64,000 nt of DNA, taken from contig NZ_CP008743.1 of the NCBI RefSeq assembly GCF_002117145.1, forward strand, positions 62,001 through 126,000, in the 5' to 3' direction. A model generated the notes under the pieces. The model saw only the letters and a program-made list of their open reading frames with translations. It was not told where the DNA came from and made no database searches. This DNA is from Candidatus Nucleicultrix amoebiphila FS5 (GTDB lineage: Bacteria; Pseudomonadota; Alphaproteobacteria; Caedimonadales; Nucleicultricaceae). How positions within the stretch are numbered: the stretch's first letter is position 1; every line of letters begins with the position of its first letter. The position numbers and the translations under genes were made by a program. Below are positions 34,880 through 44,474 of this stretch, in pieces.

Positions 34880-34909
34880 AGCCCAGTTTAAAAAACTGGG
34901 CTTTTTCTT
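34880..34909 (+). terminator. Rho-independent terminator after the four-Cys protein gene
   Basis: AGCCCAGTTT (34880-34889) pairs with AAACTGGGCT (34893-34902) around a 3-base loop, followed by a T-rich tail (TTTTCTTTT). Confidence 0.9.
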
Positions 34910-35069
34910 TTGAAGAAACCACTGTCTCCATTTCATCGCTTAAAATAATGAAATCTAACTCCATTCTTGCAAGGTGGAAGAGTTTCTGGCACTGTCTTTC
35001 CAACCTTTGAAAAGGAAGGAGAAGGGTTCTCCTTTTAAAATAATTATGAACAACAACAGGATTTGAGGA

Positions 35070-37151
35070 ATGTCACACTCATACTATCTTGCCATTATTG
35101 GTTGTGGTGCTTTGGCTCTTTTATATGGCCTATATGCATCACTCAGCGTATTAAAAGAACCACAAGGAAGCAAACGGATGCAAGAAATCGCCGGCGCCAT
35201 TCAGGAGGGAGCGAGTGCATATTTAAACCGTCAATATTCAACGATTGCTCTTGTTGGAGTTATTATAGCGGCTCTATTAACTTACTTACTAGGAAAAGCC
35301 GTTGGTTTAGGCTTTGTGATTGGTGCGACCCTTTCGGGTATTACTGGGTATGTGGGAATGTTTGTCTCTGTAAGAGCAAACGTTAGGACTGCAGAGGCAG
35401 CAAGAAAGAGTATGTCCCATGCTTTGAACGTTGCGTTTAAAGGAGGAGCTATCACAGGAATGCTTGTAGTTGGATTAGGTCTAATTGGAGTAACCAGCTA
35501 TTATGTTTTTCTGAAAACAGGTCAACATGCCCAACGTCAATTACTCGAAGCCCTCATTGCTCTTAGCTTTGGAGCTTCATTGATTTCTATTTTTGCGCGT
35601 CTTGGTGGCGGCATTTTTACGAAAGGTGCGGATGTTGGTGCTGATCTGGTTGGAAAAATCGAAGCGGGCATTCCAGAAGATGATCCCCGTAATCCTGCGG
35701 TTATTGCCGATAACGTTGGTGATAACGTAGGTGATTGTGCAGGTATGGCGGCCGATCTTTTTGAGACTTATGTGGTTACAATCGTGGCAACAATGGTGTT
35801 GGCGGCAATTTCCACATCGGGAGCTACGCAAGAATTGCTTATGGGCTATCCTCTTGTAATTGGTGGAGTATGCATTGTAGGGTCGATCTTGGGAACTTTC
35901 GCTGTCAGGCTATCAAAAAACAAAAACATTATGGGAGCTTTGTATAAAGGTTTAATTACCTGCACTGTTCTATCTGCCATTTTTGTTGTTACGGCTACTC
36001 ACTATCTCCTTGGTTTTCATAATACTTTTGAAATCTCTGGCCATCTTGTAACAGGTATGAATTTATTATCCTGTGTATTTACAGGATTAGTGGTAACAGG
36101 ACTTATTGTATGGATTACTGAATACTATACATCGACAAATTTTCGTCCTGTTAAAAGCATTGCATCTGCTTCAAAAACAGGTCATGCGACTAACATTATC
36201 CAAGGCCTTGCTGTATCAATGGAATCCACGGCTTTACCAGTTCTTGTAATTTGCGGAGGAATTCTTGTAGCCTTTATGAATGCTGGACTTTTTGGTGTAG
36301 CGATTGCTGCTACTTCAATGTTGGCCTTAGCGGGAATGATTGTTGCTTTAGATGCCTATGGTCCAATTACTGACAACGCTGGTGGTATTGCTGAAATGTC
36401 CGAGATGCCTTCTTCAGTTAGAACTGTTACAGATGCTTTGGATGCCGTTGGTAACACGACAAAAGCAGTAACCAAAGGGTATGCTATTGGATCTGCAGGT
36501 CTTGCAGCTTTAGTGTTGTTTACAGCTTATACAGAAGATCTACATCATTATTTCCCAAGCTCTCAATGTTCCTTTAGTCTTCAAGATCCCTATGTTGTGA
36601 TTGGTCTCTTTATAGGCGGTCTATTACCTTATCTCTTTGGAGCTATGGGAATGATGGCAGTGGGGCGGGCAGGAGGTGCAGTTGTCCTTGAAGTACGTCG
36701 TCAATTTAAGGAAATCAAAGGTATCATGACAGGTAAAGCAAAACCTGAATATGGTCGTGCAGTTGATCTTTTGACAAAAGCTGCAATCAAGGAAATGATT
36801 ATACCTTCTTTATTACCGGTATTGGCTCCGCCTCTTCTATATTTTGTGATTTTGCCTTTTGCTGGTCAAACAGCAGCATTCACAGCAGTAGGAGCAATGC
36901 TTTTAGGAACGATCGTAACCGGCCTCTTTGTAGCAATTTCTATGACTTCAGGAGGTGGTGCGTGGGACAACGCCAAAAAATATATTGAAGATGGACATTT
37001 GGGTGGAAAAGGTTCTGATGCCCATAAAGCAGCAGTGACAGGAGATACGGTTGGTGACCCATATAAAGATACTGCAGGTCCGGCTGTGAACCCTATGATT
37101 AAGATTGCGAATATCGTTGCACTTTTGTTATTGGCGATATTAGCGCATTAA
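35070..37151 (+). CDS. hppA: membrane-bound H+-translocating pyrophosphatase
   Basis: This inner-membrane pump couples PPi hydrolysis to proton translocation. About 16 membrane helices are visible. The PPi-binding signatures are [37 protein letters not shown] and, near the C terminus, [18 protein letters not shown]. The segment [18 protein letters not shown] has Lys where K+-dependent enzymes have Ala, so the potassium-independent type is expected (family knowledge). Length 693 is normal. The leader contains a hairpin (AAGGAGAA/TTCTCCTT, 35016-35034). The gene ends at a bidirectional terminator. Confidence 0.96.
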   Translation: MSHSYYLAIIGCGALALLYGLYASLSVLKEPQGSKRMQEIAGAIQEGASAYLNRQYSTIALVGVIIAALLTYLLGKAVGLGFVIGATLSGITGYVGMFVSVRANVRTAEAARKSMSHALNVAFKGGAITGMLVVGLGLIGVTSYYVFLKTGQHAQRQLLEALIALSFGASLISIFARLGGGIFTKGADVGADLVGKIEAGIPEDDPRNPAVIADNVGDNVGDCAGMAADLFETYVVTIVATMVLAAISTSGATQELLMGYPLVIGGVCIVGSILGTFAVRLSKNKNIMGALYKGLITCTVLSAIFVVTATHYLLGFHNTFEISGHLVTGMNLLSCVFTGLVVTGLIVWITEYYTSTNFRPVKSIASASKTGHATNIIQGLAVSMESTALPVLVICGGILVAFMNAGLFGVAIAATSMLALAGMIVALDAYGPITDNAGGIAEMSEMPSSVRTVTDALDAVGNTTKAVTKGYAIGSAGLAALVLFTAYTEDLHHYFPSSQCSFSLQDPYVVIGLFIGGLLPYLFGAMGMMAVGRAGGAVVLEVRRQFKEIKGIMTGKAKPEYGRAVDLLTKAAIKEMIIPSLLPVLAPPLLYFVILPFAGQTAAFTAVGAMLLGTIVTGLFVAISMTSGGGAWDNAKKYIEDGHLGGKGSDAHKAAVTGDTVGDPYKDTAGPAVNPMIKIANIVALLLLAILAH

Positions 37152-37172
37152 TAACGAAGTATCATGAGGCAA

Positions 37173-37200
37173 AAAAAAGGGCCCTGTAGGGCCCTTTTTT
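37173..37200. terminator. bidirectional Rho-independent terminator (hppA / MFS gene)
   Basis: AAAAAAGGGCCC (37173-37184) and GGGCCCTTTTTT (37189-37200) form a 12-pair stem with loop TGTA. The A- and T-runs serve as the U-tract in both directions for the convergent genes. Confidence 0.92.
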
Positions 37201-37218
37201 ATACCTTCTTTTTAATCT

Positions 37219-38493
37219 CTATGCAGGTTGAATTTCAGGAACAAGTTTAACATCTTTCTTATAAATTTCTTTTATAAATAAGACAATAAACGAGGCCGCG
37301 ATTAAACATGCAGGGATAATCAAAAGAGCAATTCGAAAATCATCGATGCTATAAGAAGCTTCACCAGTAGCCCCTGTTGTGCCTGAACTTAACCTCAAAA
37401 TATAACCAAGAAGAGGCTGAAGGATGACCCCAGAAATCATACAAAGCATGTTGTGGGTGCCGGAAGCAGTCGCTGTACGACTTCTCAGGTTAATGTCTGC
37501 TACACCGCCAAATGCGACAAACTGACCGGATGATAGGAAACCTGCAAAAAGATACAACCACTCTGTAACCGCAAAGGATTTTGGAGGGTAAAAAATCATT
37601 ATTATGAAGAGAATACCTGTGCTGATAGCACTAACAGCCATTGTCCATCGATAACTTTGAAAGAGAGCAAGTACTCCTGACCACGCAGGTCCACCAACAC
37701 CAACACCAATATAAAAATAAGCAATAGCTTCAGCTGCAGTTGTGCGATCCGTGTTAAAAAGTTTAGTTAAATAAGGGACTCCCCATAGATCCGCAAATCC
37801 AGAAAGAGGAGCGTACATAAGCATACCATAAAGACCAAAGAGCCATGTTTGAGGGTTTTGAAGAATACCACGAATAGCATAAAAAATATTTTCTTTTGGT
37901 AGATTTTTCGATTGAGTAACTATAGGCTTGCTGCGAACAACACTAAAAGCAAGTACTGCAATAAGCGCGCTTATAACCCCTAAAATAAGATTGACAGTTT
38001 GCCAATCATAAGCATCAAGAAGCATGGAAAGAGGACGTGTTCCTCCGACAGCTCCCGTCGTTCCAATAATCAAAGCCATTCCTACGAAAAATGTAAGAAG
38101 TTTTGGAGGAAGCCATTCAGAAGAAACTTTAATACATGATAGAAGACCAAAAGCTGAACCTATTCCCATTAGAAAGCGTCCAACGGTTAAAACGCTGAGA
38201 TCAGTACTGGTTGCGAAAATAAAACATCCTAAAGCACACAAAACGCATGCTACGCTGAGAGGATGACGAACACCCACTCGGTCTATGAGTATTCCTGCAG
38301 GAATCTGCATGCCTGCGTAACCATAATAATAGGCTGACGCTAAAACCCCAAGTATACAAGCATCAACGCTGAGGGTCGTCATAAGATCTTCAGCCATAAC
38401 ACCAGGAGAAACACGAATAATGAATTGGAAACCATAGAAAAGGGCGGCACAAAACCACATGATGAGCCCCTTAGTCGAAAGCATCTTTAGCAT
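37219..38493 (-). CDS. MFS transporter
   Basis: This is a 424-residue inner-membrane carrier with about twelve hydrophobic segments. The first helix is followed by FIIRVSPGVMAEDL. The loop 2-3 signature appears as GILIDRVGVRHPL, close to the MFS G-x-L-a-D-r-x-G-r-r motif. Related carriers are frequent in Legionella and other intracellular bacteria; the substrate is not evident. It ends in a short charged tail. It converges with hppA and is divergent from the acetyltransferase gene across a 358-base gap. Confidence 0.86.
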   Translation of the reverse strand: MLKMLSTKGLIMWFCAALFYGFQFIIRVSPGVMAEDLMTTLSVDACILGVLASAYYYGYAGMQIPAGILIDRVGVRHPLSVACVLCALGCFIFATSTDLSVLTVGRFLMGIGSAFGLLSCIKVSSEWLPPKLLTFFVGMALIIGTTGAVGGTRPLSMLLDAYDWQTVNLILGVISALIAVLAFSVVRSKPIVTQSKNLPKENIFYAIRGILQNPQTWLFGLYGMLMYAPLSGFADLWGVPYLTKLFNTDRTTAAEAIAYFYIGVGVGGPAWSGVLALFQSYRWTMAVSAISTGILFIIMIFYPPKSFAVTEWLYLFAGFLSSGQFVAFGGVADINLRSRTATASGTHNMLCMISGVILQPLLGYILRLSSGTTGATGEASYSIDDFRIALLIIPACLIAASFIVLFIKEIYKKDVKLVPEIQPA

Positions 38494-38851
38494 TAGTTAT
38501 TCACTTTCAAATTTGCAAATACAAAAAAATATCCCCCTTAGGTGTCTAAAATTCAGACATCTTGATAGAGGAAAATTCAATAAATTACTAAACTATTAAA
38601 AGATGTTTTTTGATTTAGAGTCAATTAATATTTTTTGAATTGACTAAATATATGATGTAAAAAACTCATAGAAAAATCTCTTTAAAGATTAGACTTTTCG
38701 ATCAGAATATTCACTATACCCTATGTGGATTAGCAGGGAAAAATATTACCGACAGTAATAAGCTAACAATAGCTCTGTATTTCATAATTCGCACCTGTTA
38801 TATATTTTTTTAAATTTCTTAATTGTTAAATGGATTGTTAGAGGACTCCCT
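38494..38851. other. intergenic gap with inverted repeats between MFS and GNAT genes
   Basis: This AT-rich region between divergent genes holds no credible gene. Two small inverted repeats are visible: TGTCT/AGACA around 38541-38558, and AGTCAATT (38619-38626) with AATTGACT (38638-38645). Either could be an operator or a weak hairpin. Promoters for both genes should lie here but I cannot assign -35/-10 boxes. Confidence 0.45.
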
Positions 38852-39289
38852 ATGAGAGAAGACTTACATGAGATTGAATTTACAACGAATCCAAGTTTGG
38901 AAGTTTTAGCGACTTTGACAAAAGGAATTAACGACGATTCCAATGAGAGTGGAATTCATTCTGACGTTGAGCCTTTTGGGCTTGTCTTGCGTGATAAAAA
39001 TGAAAAAATTATCGCAGGTGCTAGTGGCTTCGTTCTCTACGGGGGCATTTATACGGCTCAACTATGGGTGGATAAGCTTCTAAGGGGAAAGGGTCTTGGA
39101 AGAATGTTGATGGGGAAAGTACACGATTATGCGAGAAGCAAAGGGTGCTTGATCTCTACACTGCGTACAATGAGTTTTCAAAGAGCATTAAAATTTTATG
39201 AGAAATTAGGATATTACGTTGAATATAAGCAAGAAGGCTATGAAAACGGCCATGCTTGTCTTTATCTTGTAAAAAATTTGAAAAAATAA
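38852..39289 (+). CDS. GNAT family N-acetyltransferase
   Basis: The 145-residue protein has the GNAT core: a strand with IIAGASGFVLYGGIYTAQLWV, the acetyl-CoA pyrophosphate loop as RGKGLGRMLMGKVHDYARSKG (positions about 82-102), and the C-terminal FYEKLGYYVEYK. The acceptor could be a small molecule or a protein N terminus; nothing in the neighbourhood tells which. The start has GAGGA upstream. Confidence 0.86.
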   Translation: MREDLHEIEFTTNPSLEVLATLTKGINDDSNESGIHSDVEPFGLVLRDKNEKIIAGASGFVLYGGIYTAQLWVDKLLRGKGLGRMLMGKVHDYARSKGCLISTLRTMSFQRALKFYEKLGYYVEYKQEGYENGHACLYLVKNLKK

Positions 39290-39388
39290 TATCTAAATAA
39301 ATTTAAATAAACTTAATACTCTCTTTAAGAAATATAAAATGTTTTTATGTAATCTATAACTATTGGTTGTTTTTGAATGGAATGTAAA

Positions 39389-39709
39389 ATGCTGAAGTTT
39401 ATTTCAATGTTAATGGTGTGTGTTGTTTTTTCTTCAAGTGCCGACGCTCAATGTCCACGTAATTCAACAGTTCAAAGGATATTTGGTCATCTTTTTTCAG
39501 GTCAAAAAGTAAATATAGACGGTAATGTGTGGGCAGTTGAAAGAATGAATTCAGACGTTGAGTTTTTAGACAGCGATCCTCAAAGAGTTGATACTCCCAA
39601 AGAAGCGTTAGCGCAAAATAGTAAAACCTGTGTTTATGAAGCTTATGATGCTAGAGGGCATAAAAGCTCTTTAACAATGAATGATCATGGCCCATTACAT
39701 TTTAGATAA
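39389..39709 (+). CDS. small secreted hypothetical protein
   Basis: The product has a signal peptide (MLKFISMLMVCVVFSSSADA, then QCPRNS). ATG at 39389 with GGA seven bases upstream is chosen over the in-frame ATG at 39377. The mature part of about 86 residues has two Cys (CPRN and KTCVYEAY), possibly forming one disulfide. It has a beta-rich look (KVNIDGNVWAVER, TCVYEAYDARGHKSSL) and ends HGPLHFR. I recognise no family. It precedes the MsrQ-like gene by 37 bases and may be in one transcript with it. Confidence 0.62.
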   Translation: MLKFISMLMVCVVFSSSADAQCPRNSTVQRIFGHLFSGQKVNIDGNVWAVERMNSDVEFLDSDPQRVDTPKEALAQNSKTCVYEAYDARGHKSSLTMNDHGPLHFR

Positions 39710-39746
39710 GAAAATAAAATGTGAAGCGTAGCATAGAGATTTCATC

Positions 39747-40349
39747 ATGCTTGGTGTAATTAAGAAGTTTTTTCATAAATATAAAGCATGGATGATCACC
39801 CATGCGGCTGTCCCCCCTCTGCTTTTTCTTTTAGGGTATGATCCTAATAATTGGAAGCTACTTACGCCTTATTCTGGCTATTTTTCATTAGCTATGTTAG
39901 CTCTGGTGGTGAGTTTAAATCCTTTACGAAAAATTTTCCCCACTGCAAGCTTTCTAAGAACTCTTAATCTCTATCGTCAACAAATAGGAGTAGCATGTTT
40001 TTCTTACGCTGTAATTCACATTCTATGCTTTATCATTAAACGAAGCGATATATTAGAGACTTTAAAATATTTTTTGCATCCAGCATTAATCCCAGTCGTT
40101 TTTGTCGCTTTTCCTATTTTCTTTCTATTAGCGCTGACGAGCAATAAGTATTCTTTGAAAAAGCTTGGGTTTTTGAAATGGAAAAAATTGCATAAGATGG
40201 TTTATTGGGCTGAAGCGGCCGTATTTCTTCATATGCTTTTAGTCGGGCAAAAGCTCTATGCTTTTCTTATTTTTATTCCTTTAGTGACTCTTCAAAGCTT
40301 CTCACGAAAATATACAAAGAAAGAACCACAAGGCATCAGTAAAAAATGA
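39747..40349 (+). CDS. msrQ: MsrQ-like heme-binding membrane protein (ferric reductase-like)
   Basis: MsrQ is the inner-membrane heme b partner that passes electrons to the periplasmic methionine sulfoxide reductase MsrP. The 200-residue protein has about six hydrophobic segments. The MsrQ-like signatures are LRTLNLYRQQIGVACFSYAV, IHILCFII and WKKLHKMVYWAEAAVFLHML. Two of the histidines in these helices are the likely heme ligands. No msrP gene is beside it. A ferric-reductase-like role in another pathway is the alternative. Confidence 0.75.
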   Translation: MLGVIKKFFHKYKAWMITHAAVPPLLFLLGYDPNNWKLLTPYSGYFSLAMLALVVSLNPLRKIFPTASFLRTLNLYRQQIGVACFSYAVIHILCFIIKRSDILETLKYFLHPALIPVVFVAFPIFFLLALTSNKYSLKKLGFLKWKKLHKMVYWAEAAVFLHMLLVGQKLYAFLIFIPLVTLQSFSRKYTKKEPQGISKK

Positions 40350-40355
40350 AGGAAG

Positions 40356-40979
40356 TTACTGATCGTTTGATTTTGTTTTAAAGTACTTGTAAAACAAAAA
40401 AATAATTATAAAAGCTGCCCAAGCATAGTTAGAATACATCAAGAACTGATTGCTGTTTATGTTAAATTTTGGGGTATCTATATTTTCTAGTATTTCTCTA
40501 AAAGAAAAAATCCCTATGAGAGATGATAAAATCAGCTGAGGCCAAATCATAAGGTGAACGATAAACTTATCGATAGGCCGCTCTGCCGGCTTTAAACCTT
40601 TTAAGATTTTGACTTTAATTGTTGAAAAGTAATAGCGCGTTCCAAAAAGCCCAAGGCCAACAATCAAGAGTATCCGGGGGAAGGGTATTAGAGCTAAGAA
40701 GGTGTAATTAATAACTAAAATATGAGATAAAACGCCGGTGTATAAAAAAAATAATTGAAAAAGAGCGGCTTCCAAATACATGCGTCTATAGGCCAGCCAA
40801 TAGGACGAGAAAAAAGTCGCAGGCCAATTCCAATAAAAATGCCGCTCTCCCGTCAAGAGTTTCTCAGCGGCTTGTTGGTAATAGCGATCAGCTTCATTAC
40901 CATCCCCCTTTTCTATATAATTCAATAAAGTTTGTTTGGATATGCGTGCCATAGTTGCGTCCTGATTCATAAATTTCAA
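40356..40979 (-). CDS. DUF2628-type membrane protein
   Basis: This 207-residue protein has a soluble N terminus and about four membrane helices. The block ERHFYWNWPATFFSSYWLAY, followed by RRMYLEAAL, matches the wording of DUF2628 proteins (F-N-W-A-A-F-F-...-W-x-x-Y-R-K-M-Y). The function is unknown. It converges on the MsrQ-like gene with 6 bases between. ATG at 40979 is used; Met4 or Met10 are possible later starts. Confidence 0.72.
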   Translation of the reverse strand: MKFMNQDATMARISKQTLLNYIEKGDGNEADRYYQQAAEKLLTGERHFYWNWPATFFSSYWLAYRRMYLEAALFQLFFLYTGVLSHILVINYTFLALIPFPRILLIVGLGLFGTRYYFSTIKVKILKGLKPAERPIDKFIVHLMIWPQLILSSLIGIFSFREILENIDTPKFNINSNQFLMYSNYAWAAFIIIFLFYKYFKTKSNDQ

Positions 40980-41019
40980 AACACCCAGTTACTTAACAAT
41001 CTCGAGATTTGCAAATAAA

Positions 41020-41369
41020 CGCCTTATAAAAGCGAGGGGCTTCTGTTGCCCGGTGCCCCTCCGACCGCGTTATTGAGAATTAAGCAGCAGCTGCTACAGC
41101 TGGTGCAGATCCCGCACCCATTGAAGGGGTTGGAACCGTAAAATTCTTAACAACGAATGCAGTATTTTTAGCTGCACTTATTTGATATAGCCCGATAACG
41201 GCGGTACAATGCCGGGCAAAAACCATACCTTTCAACGCACGTCGATCCTATTTCACCCCCACCAAAAGGGCCTATTTTTAAGGCCTTTTTGGTGGAGGCG
41301 CCGGGTACCGCCCCCGGGTCCGTATCGCCTATTGCGTATAGCGTTTATCACCATAGTCAGTTACCTGAC
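41020..41369 (-). ncRNA. ssrA: transfer-messenger RNA, circularly permuted two-piece form
   Basis: The tmRNA rescues stalled ribosomes and tags the nascent chain for proteolysis. The acceptor piece comes first (about 41369 to 41290): T-arm ACCCGGGGGCGGTACCCGG, then CGCCTCC, A and an encoded CCA (41292-41290). A hairpin spacer follows. The coding piece starts at 41260 with GGGGGTGAAATAGGATCGAC; its GGGGGTG (41260-41254) pairs with CGCCTCC (41300-41294) to form the acceptor stem. The resume codon GCA is at 41175-41173, preceded by AATAAGT. An open frame of 31 codons runs to TAA at 41082-41080. The tag begins AAKNTAFVVKNF and ends GSAPAVAAAA. A GAGGGGC/GCCCCTC stem follows the stop. Outer ends are approximate. 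Confidence 0.93.
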
Positions 41370-41375
41370 ACTATT

Positions 41376-41404
41376 AGTATAGTGATGTTTAATGAAAATT
41401 GCAA
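41376..41404 (-). promoter_or_regulatory. sigma-70 promoter of ssrA
   Basis: On the minus strand TTGCAA (41404-41399) and TATACT (41381-41376) are separated by exactly 17 bases. The predicted start at about 41369 is just before the tmRNA acceptor piece. Confidence 0.8.
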
Positions 41405-41429
41405 ATTTTGTTAATATTTTGCCTAAGGA

Positions 41430-41684
41430 TTAGGCTTTGCGAAAGCGTGATATAATTTGCCCATCAAGTTCGATAACTGCATGCCAATCGTTTAATCGAC
41501 GATCCCAAGTAAGTCTATCCCCATATTGAGCTTCATAGATGACTGTTGGTTCTTCGTTTTCTTCTCGCAAAGCAATGCAGCGAACAATATAGGGTTTTTC
41601 ACCTTTAATATCACGATAATGATAATAAATAGACCCGACTTCGGGGTCTGAGACCGTTATTTTTTCCTTGAGTTTTGTAGACAT
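41430..41684 (-). CDS. DUF1653-like small protein
   Basis: The 84-residue cytoplasmic protein has GSIYYHYRDIKGEKPYIVRC, then IALREENEEPTVIYEAQYGD and TWDRRLNDW, resembling the DUF1653 pattern (Y-x-H-Y-K-G ... V-x-x-I-A ... E-x-x-V-V-Y-x-x-x-Y-G ... W-x-R). No biochemical role is established. It starts 3 bases after the DUF2948 gene, so the two are cotranslated, and it ends just upstream of the ssrA promoter. Confidence 0.7.
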   Translation of the reverse strand: MSTKLKEKITVSDPEVGSIYYHYRDIKGEKPYIVRCIALREENEEPTVIYEAQYGDRLTWDRRLNDWHAVIELDGQIISRFRKA

Positions 41685-41687
41685 AAC

Positions 41688-42137
41688 CTAAGCAGCAAGA
41701 GCGTGTTCAGGTTTTTGATGGGTCCACCAAGGTTCATCAAGATCTTTGAGATGACAAAGGATTTTCTCTACATGAAGACATATGGCTTTACCCCCAGAGA
41801 ATAGCAAATGAACTTCTCCATCAATATCACCATGAACAGCCAATAAACAAAGAGGCTGATGACGATCTTTTTTGGGATGAATTCCATTGGCACGAATTTT
41901 ATGAACATGGGAAAAGTAGATACCTGAATGAATCCGTTGATGGAGTTTAACCCCTTCATGTTCTTCGCCTGGGTGTTCCCAGCGAAAGCGATTTGCGAGG
42001 AGAACAAAAACCTTAGGATCTTTGTGGTAATGCATCGTTGTTGGATAGAGAATAGCATCCTGCAAATGGGCAGAGAAAATCTTTAAATCTGTATGATCCT
42101 CAGCTCTTAATTTAAGAGGCGTATGTTCTGTCGTCAC
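41688..42137 (-). CDS. DUF2948 family protein
   Basis: The 149-residue protein has [20 protein letters not shown], then [47 protein letters not shown] and [20 protein letters not shown]. This is the full DUF2948 pattern, a family nearly confined to alphaproteobacteria and usually next to murA. GTG at 42137 is the likely start because AGGGAG lies six bases upstream, giving a 26-base overlap with murA; an ATG at 42173 is the alternative. The function is unknown. Its constant link with murA hints at a cell-wall connection. Confidence 0.85.
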   Translation of the reverse strand: MTTEHTPLKLRAEDHTDLKIFSAHLQDAILYPTTMHYHKDPKVFVLLANRFRWEHPGEEHEGVKLHQRIHSGIYFSHVHKIRANGIHPKKDRHQPLCLLAVHGDIDGEVHLLFSGGKAICLHVEKILCHLKDLDEPWWTHQKPEHALAA

Positions 42138-43404
42138 TGGCTTCTCCCTGAATTCTTTCAATTTGTGCGCCACAAGCCCTTAATTTATGTTCTACTTTTT
42201 CATAGCCTCGGTCAAGATGATAAACGCGACTCACAACAGTTTCTCCTTGTGCTGCAAGACCCGCAAGAACGAGAGACACGGATGCCCGTAAATCTGTTGC
42301 CATTACTGGAGCACCTTTAAGGAATTTCTTACCACGAACTAAAGCTGTGTTGCCTTTCACTTGTATATCTGCCCCCATACGATTCAGTTCAGGAACATGC
42401 ATAAAACGATTCTCAAAGATAGTTTCTCTAATAATAGAAGCGCCATCGGCAATAGTCATGAGTGCCATTATCTGAGCTTGGAGATCAGTGGCGTAACCAG
42501 GATAGGGCTCTGTCGTAATATCTACAGGTCCTAATCGACCTGTATGTTCTGCATGAATAGTATCTTTTGTGGTTGTAATCTTAATTCCTGCTTGCATTAA
42601 AACGGGTAAAACCGTGGGAATAAGAGTAGGATCTGTGTGAGTTAATAAGAGCGAGCCACCAGTGATTCCAGCGGCCATAATATAAGTTCCTGTTTCGATG
42701 CGGTCTGGCAAAATGCTATGAGTGGCTGCCTTGAGAGAATCAACCCCCTCAATTATTAAGGTTGTAGAGTCCAAACCAGTGATCTTGGCTCCCATCTTTA
42801 TAAGACAATGGGCAAGGTCAGTTACTTCTGGCTCTTGAGCTGCATTAATAAGACGTGTGACGCCTTTGGCGAGTACCGCTGCCATCATAAGATTCTCGGT
42901 TCCTGTGACGGAGACTAATGGGAAAGTTATATCAGCACCTTTAAGACCTTTTGGAGCGCGTGCTGTTACATAGCCTGCTTCTAGCTCAATCTCCGCTCCC
43001 ATTTGTTCAAGGCCCTTAATATGAAAATCAATAGGTCGAGTACCTATAGCGCAACCCCCAGGAAGAGATACACGCGCATAGCCTGTGCGAGCAACCAGAG
43101 GTCCCAAAACCAAAATTGAAGCGCGCATTTTGCGCACGAGATCATAAGGAGCTTCTTTATCATGAATATCATCGGCTTTAAGAATGATTTCATGGCTGCT
43201 TGGTACATGGGTAAGGCTGACGCCCATATGTTCCAAAACTTGAGCTAACGTTTCGATATCGTGGAGTTCAGGCAAGTTAGTCAATGTGAGAGGTTGATCC
43301 GTTAAAAGAGAGGCTGTCATCAATGGTAGCGCCGCGTTTTTGGCGCCAGAGATGCGAATAGTACCTTTTAGAGGGTTGCCTCCGATAATGCTGATTCTAT
43401 CCAT
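42112..43404 (-). CDS. murA: UDP-N-acetylglucosamine 1-carboxyvinyltransferase
   Basis: MurA commits UDP-GlcNAc to peptidoglycan by adding enolpyruvate from PEP. Lys22-Asn23 ([11 protein letters not shown]) and the catalytic Cys118 ([16 protein letters not shown]) are present; the Cys is the usual fosfomycin target. The EPSP-synthase fold repeats and the segment [14 protein letters not shown] are clear. Length 430 is normal. It begins 7 bases after dcd. The organism therefore keeps at least the first peptidoglycan step. Confidence 0.97.
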   Translation of the reverse strand: MDRISIIGGNPLKGTIRISGAKNAALPLMTASLLTDQPLTLTNLPELHDIETLAQVLEHMGVSLTHVPSSHEIILKADDIHDKEAPYDLVRKMRASILVLGPLVARTGYARVSLPGGCAIGTRPIDFHIKGLEQMGAEIELEAGYVTARAPKGLKGADITFPLVSVTGTENLMMAAVLAKGVTRLINAAQEPEVTDLAHCLIKMGAKITGLDSTTLIIEGVDSLKAATHSILPDRIETGTYIMAAGITGGSLLLTHTDPTLIPTVLPVLMQAGIKITTTKDTIHAEHTGRLGPVDITTEPYPGYATDLQAQIMALMTIADGASIIRETIFENRFMHVPELNRMGADIQVKGNTALVRGKKFLKGAPVMATDLRASVSLVLAGLAAQGETVVSRVYHLDRGYEKVEHKLRACGAQIERIQGEASDDRTYAS

Positions 43405-43411
43405 GGGTTAT

Positions 43412-43987
43412 TCAGCTTGCTGTACGACGTCGAATAACGTGAGGGAGAGTAACTCCTTCTTGGCCCATATACTTTCCTTGACGATCTTTATAGGAAACTT
43501 CGCAGACATCAGTGGCTTTCAGGAACAAAAATTGGCATGCACCTTCATTGGCATAAATCTTGGCGGGGAGGGGGGTAGTGTTTGAAAACTCAAGCGTTAC
43601 ATAACCTTCCCACTCGGGTTCTAAAGGTGTAACATTCACGATAATACCGCAACGCGCATAAGTGGATTTGCCAAGACAGATCACTAAAACATCGCGCGGA
43701 ATTCGAAAATATTCAACAGTACGAGCCAAGACAAAACTATTAGGGGGGACGACACAAACGTCAGTTTCCCGTTCAACAAAACCGCGATGGGAAAAATCTT
43801 TCGGATCAACGATCGCATTATCAACGTTCGTAAACACTTTGAATTCGTTAGCGACACGAGCATCATAGCCATAGGATGAGAGCCCATAGGAGATTTTTCC
43901 TTCGGCAACCTGGCGGTCTTCAAAAGGGGTAATCATGGCATGGCGTTTAGCTGTTTCGCGGATCCAGGTATCGGGAAGAATCGGCAT
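43412..43987 (-). CDS. dcd: dCTP deaminase
   Basis: Dcd converts dCTP to dUTP for thymidylate synthesis. The trimeric dUTPase-like fold is seen: [19 protein letters not shown], then [40 protein letters not shown] with the catalytic Ser/Arg region, and [20 protein letters not shown] with the catalytic Glu. The 191-residue length is normal. It is the first gene of the dcd-murA-DUF2948-DUF1653 transcript. Confidence 0.96.
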   Translation of the reverse strand: MPILPDTWIRETAKRHAMITPFEDRQVAEGKISYGLSSYGYDARVANEFKVFTNVDNAIVDPKDFSHRGFVERETDVCVVPPNSFVLARTVEYFRIPRDVLVICLGKSTYARCGIIVNVTPLEPEWEGYVTLEFSNTTPLPAKIYANEGACQFLFLKATDVCEVSYKDRQGKYMGQEGVTLPHVIRRRTAS

Positions 43988-44281
43988 GGTTTCTCTCTTG
44001 TAAAGTTTATAATAATGATCGCTCGATACTAAGCGTAAGGCTTATGTTGATGCAAGCGGATTTTCCGCTCAAACGAACTTCCTTCTTATTTTTTTATAGC
44101 GTACGTCAATGATACGGATTCCTCTCCCTATTATTACATTTCTTTAGATCTCATGCCCGAGAGGGAGGAATATCTCAATTAAAGCAGTTAAAACAATGGG
44201 TTTCTGGATTTTTAATCTAGTGATCTAGGACAGCCCCATAAACAAAAATATAAAGATTTAAGAACGGGAAAATAAGGAGTT

Positions 44282-44357
44282 TGGTGGAGTCAGGGGGGAT
44301 CGAACCCCCGACCTCTACAATGCCATCGTAGCGCTCTCCCAGCTGAGCTATGACCCC
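44282..44357 (-). tRNA. tRNA-Ala (anticodon GGC)
   Basis: Read on the minus strand, the acceptor GGGGTCA pairs with TGACTCC, followed by A and an encoded CCA (44284-44282). The D-arm is AGCTCAGCTGGGAGAGC. The anticodon loop ATGGCAT gives GGC. The T-arm GGGGGTTCGATCCCCC completes the cloverleaf of 76 bases. Confidence 0.96.
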
Positions 44358-44474
44358 AATCAAGGTGTTGAAATTAAGATGAAGTCAAAGATTCTGCAAG
44401 CAGTTTTTTTATTTTAAGTGAAAAATGCATAAAACAAATTGATGGACTTTAAATGAATGCTCATAAGATCAATT

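Noticed and set aside
35016-35036. Hairpin AAGGAGAA/TTCTCCTT in the hppA leader as a terminator
   Set aside because: The T-run is only four bases and the stem is weak. The preceding gene already has a good terminator at 34880; it may be a leader structure only.
35063-35386. 107-codon frame overlapping the start of hppA in another frame
   Set aside because: It lies wholly within the strongly conserved hppA coding sequence and gives a Cys/Trp-rich nonsense product.
41080-41175. Ala-rich small peptide as an ordinary gene
   Set aside because: There is no start codon or ribosome binding site; the flanking structure shows it is the tag-coding frame of tmRNA.
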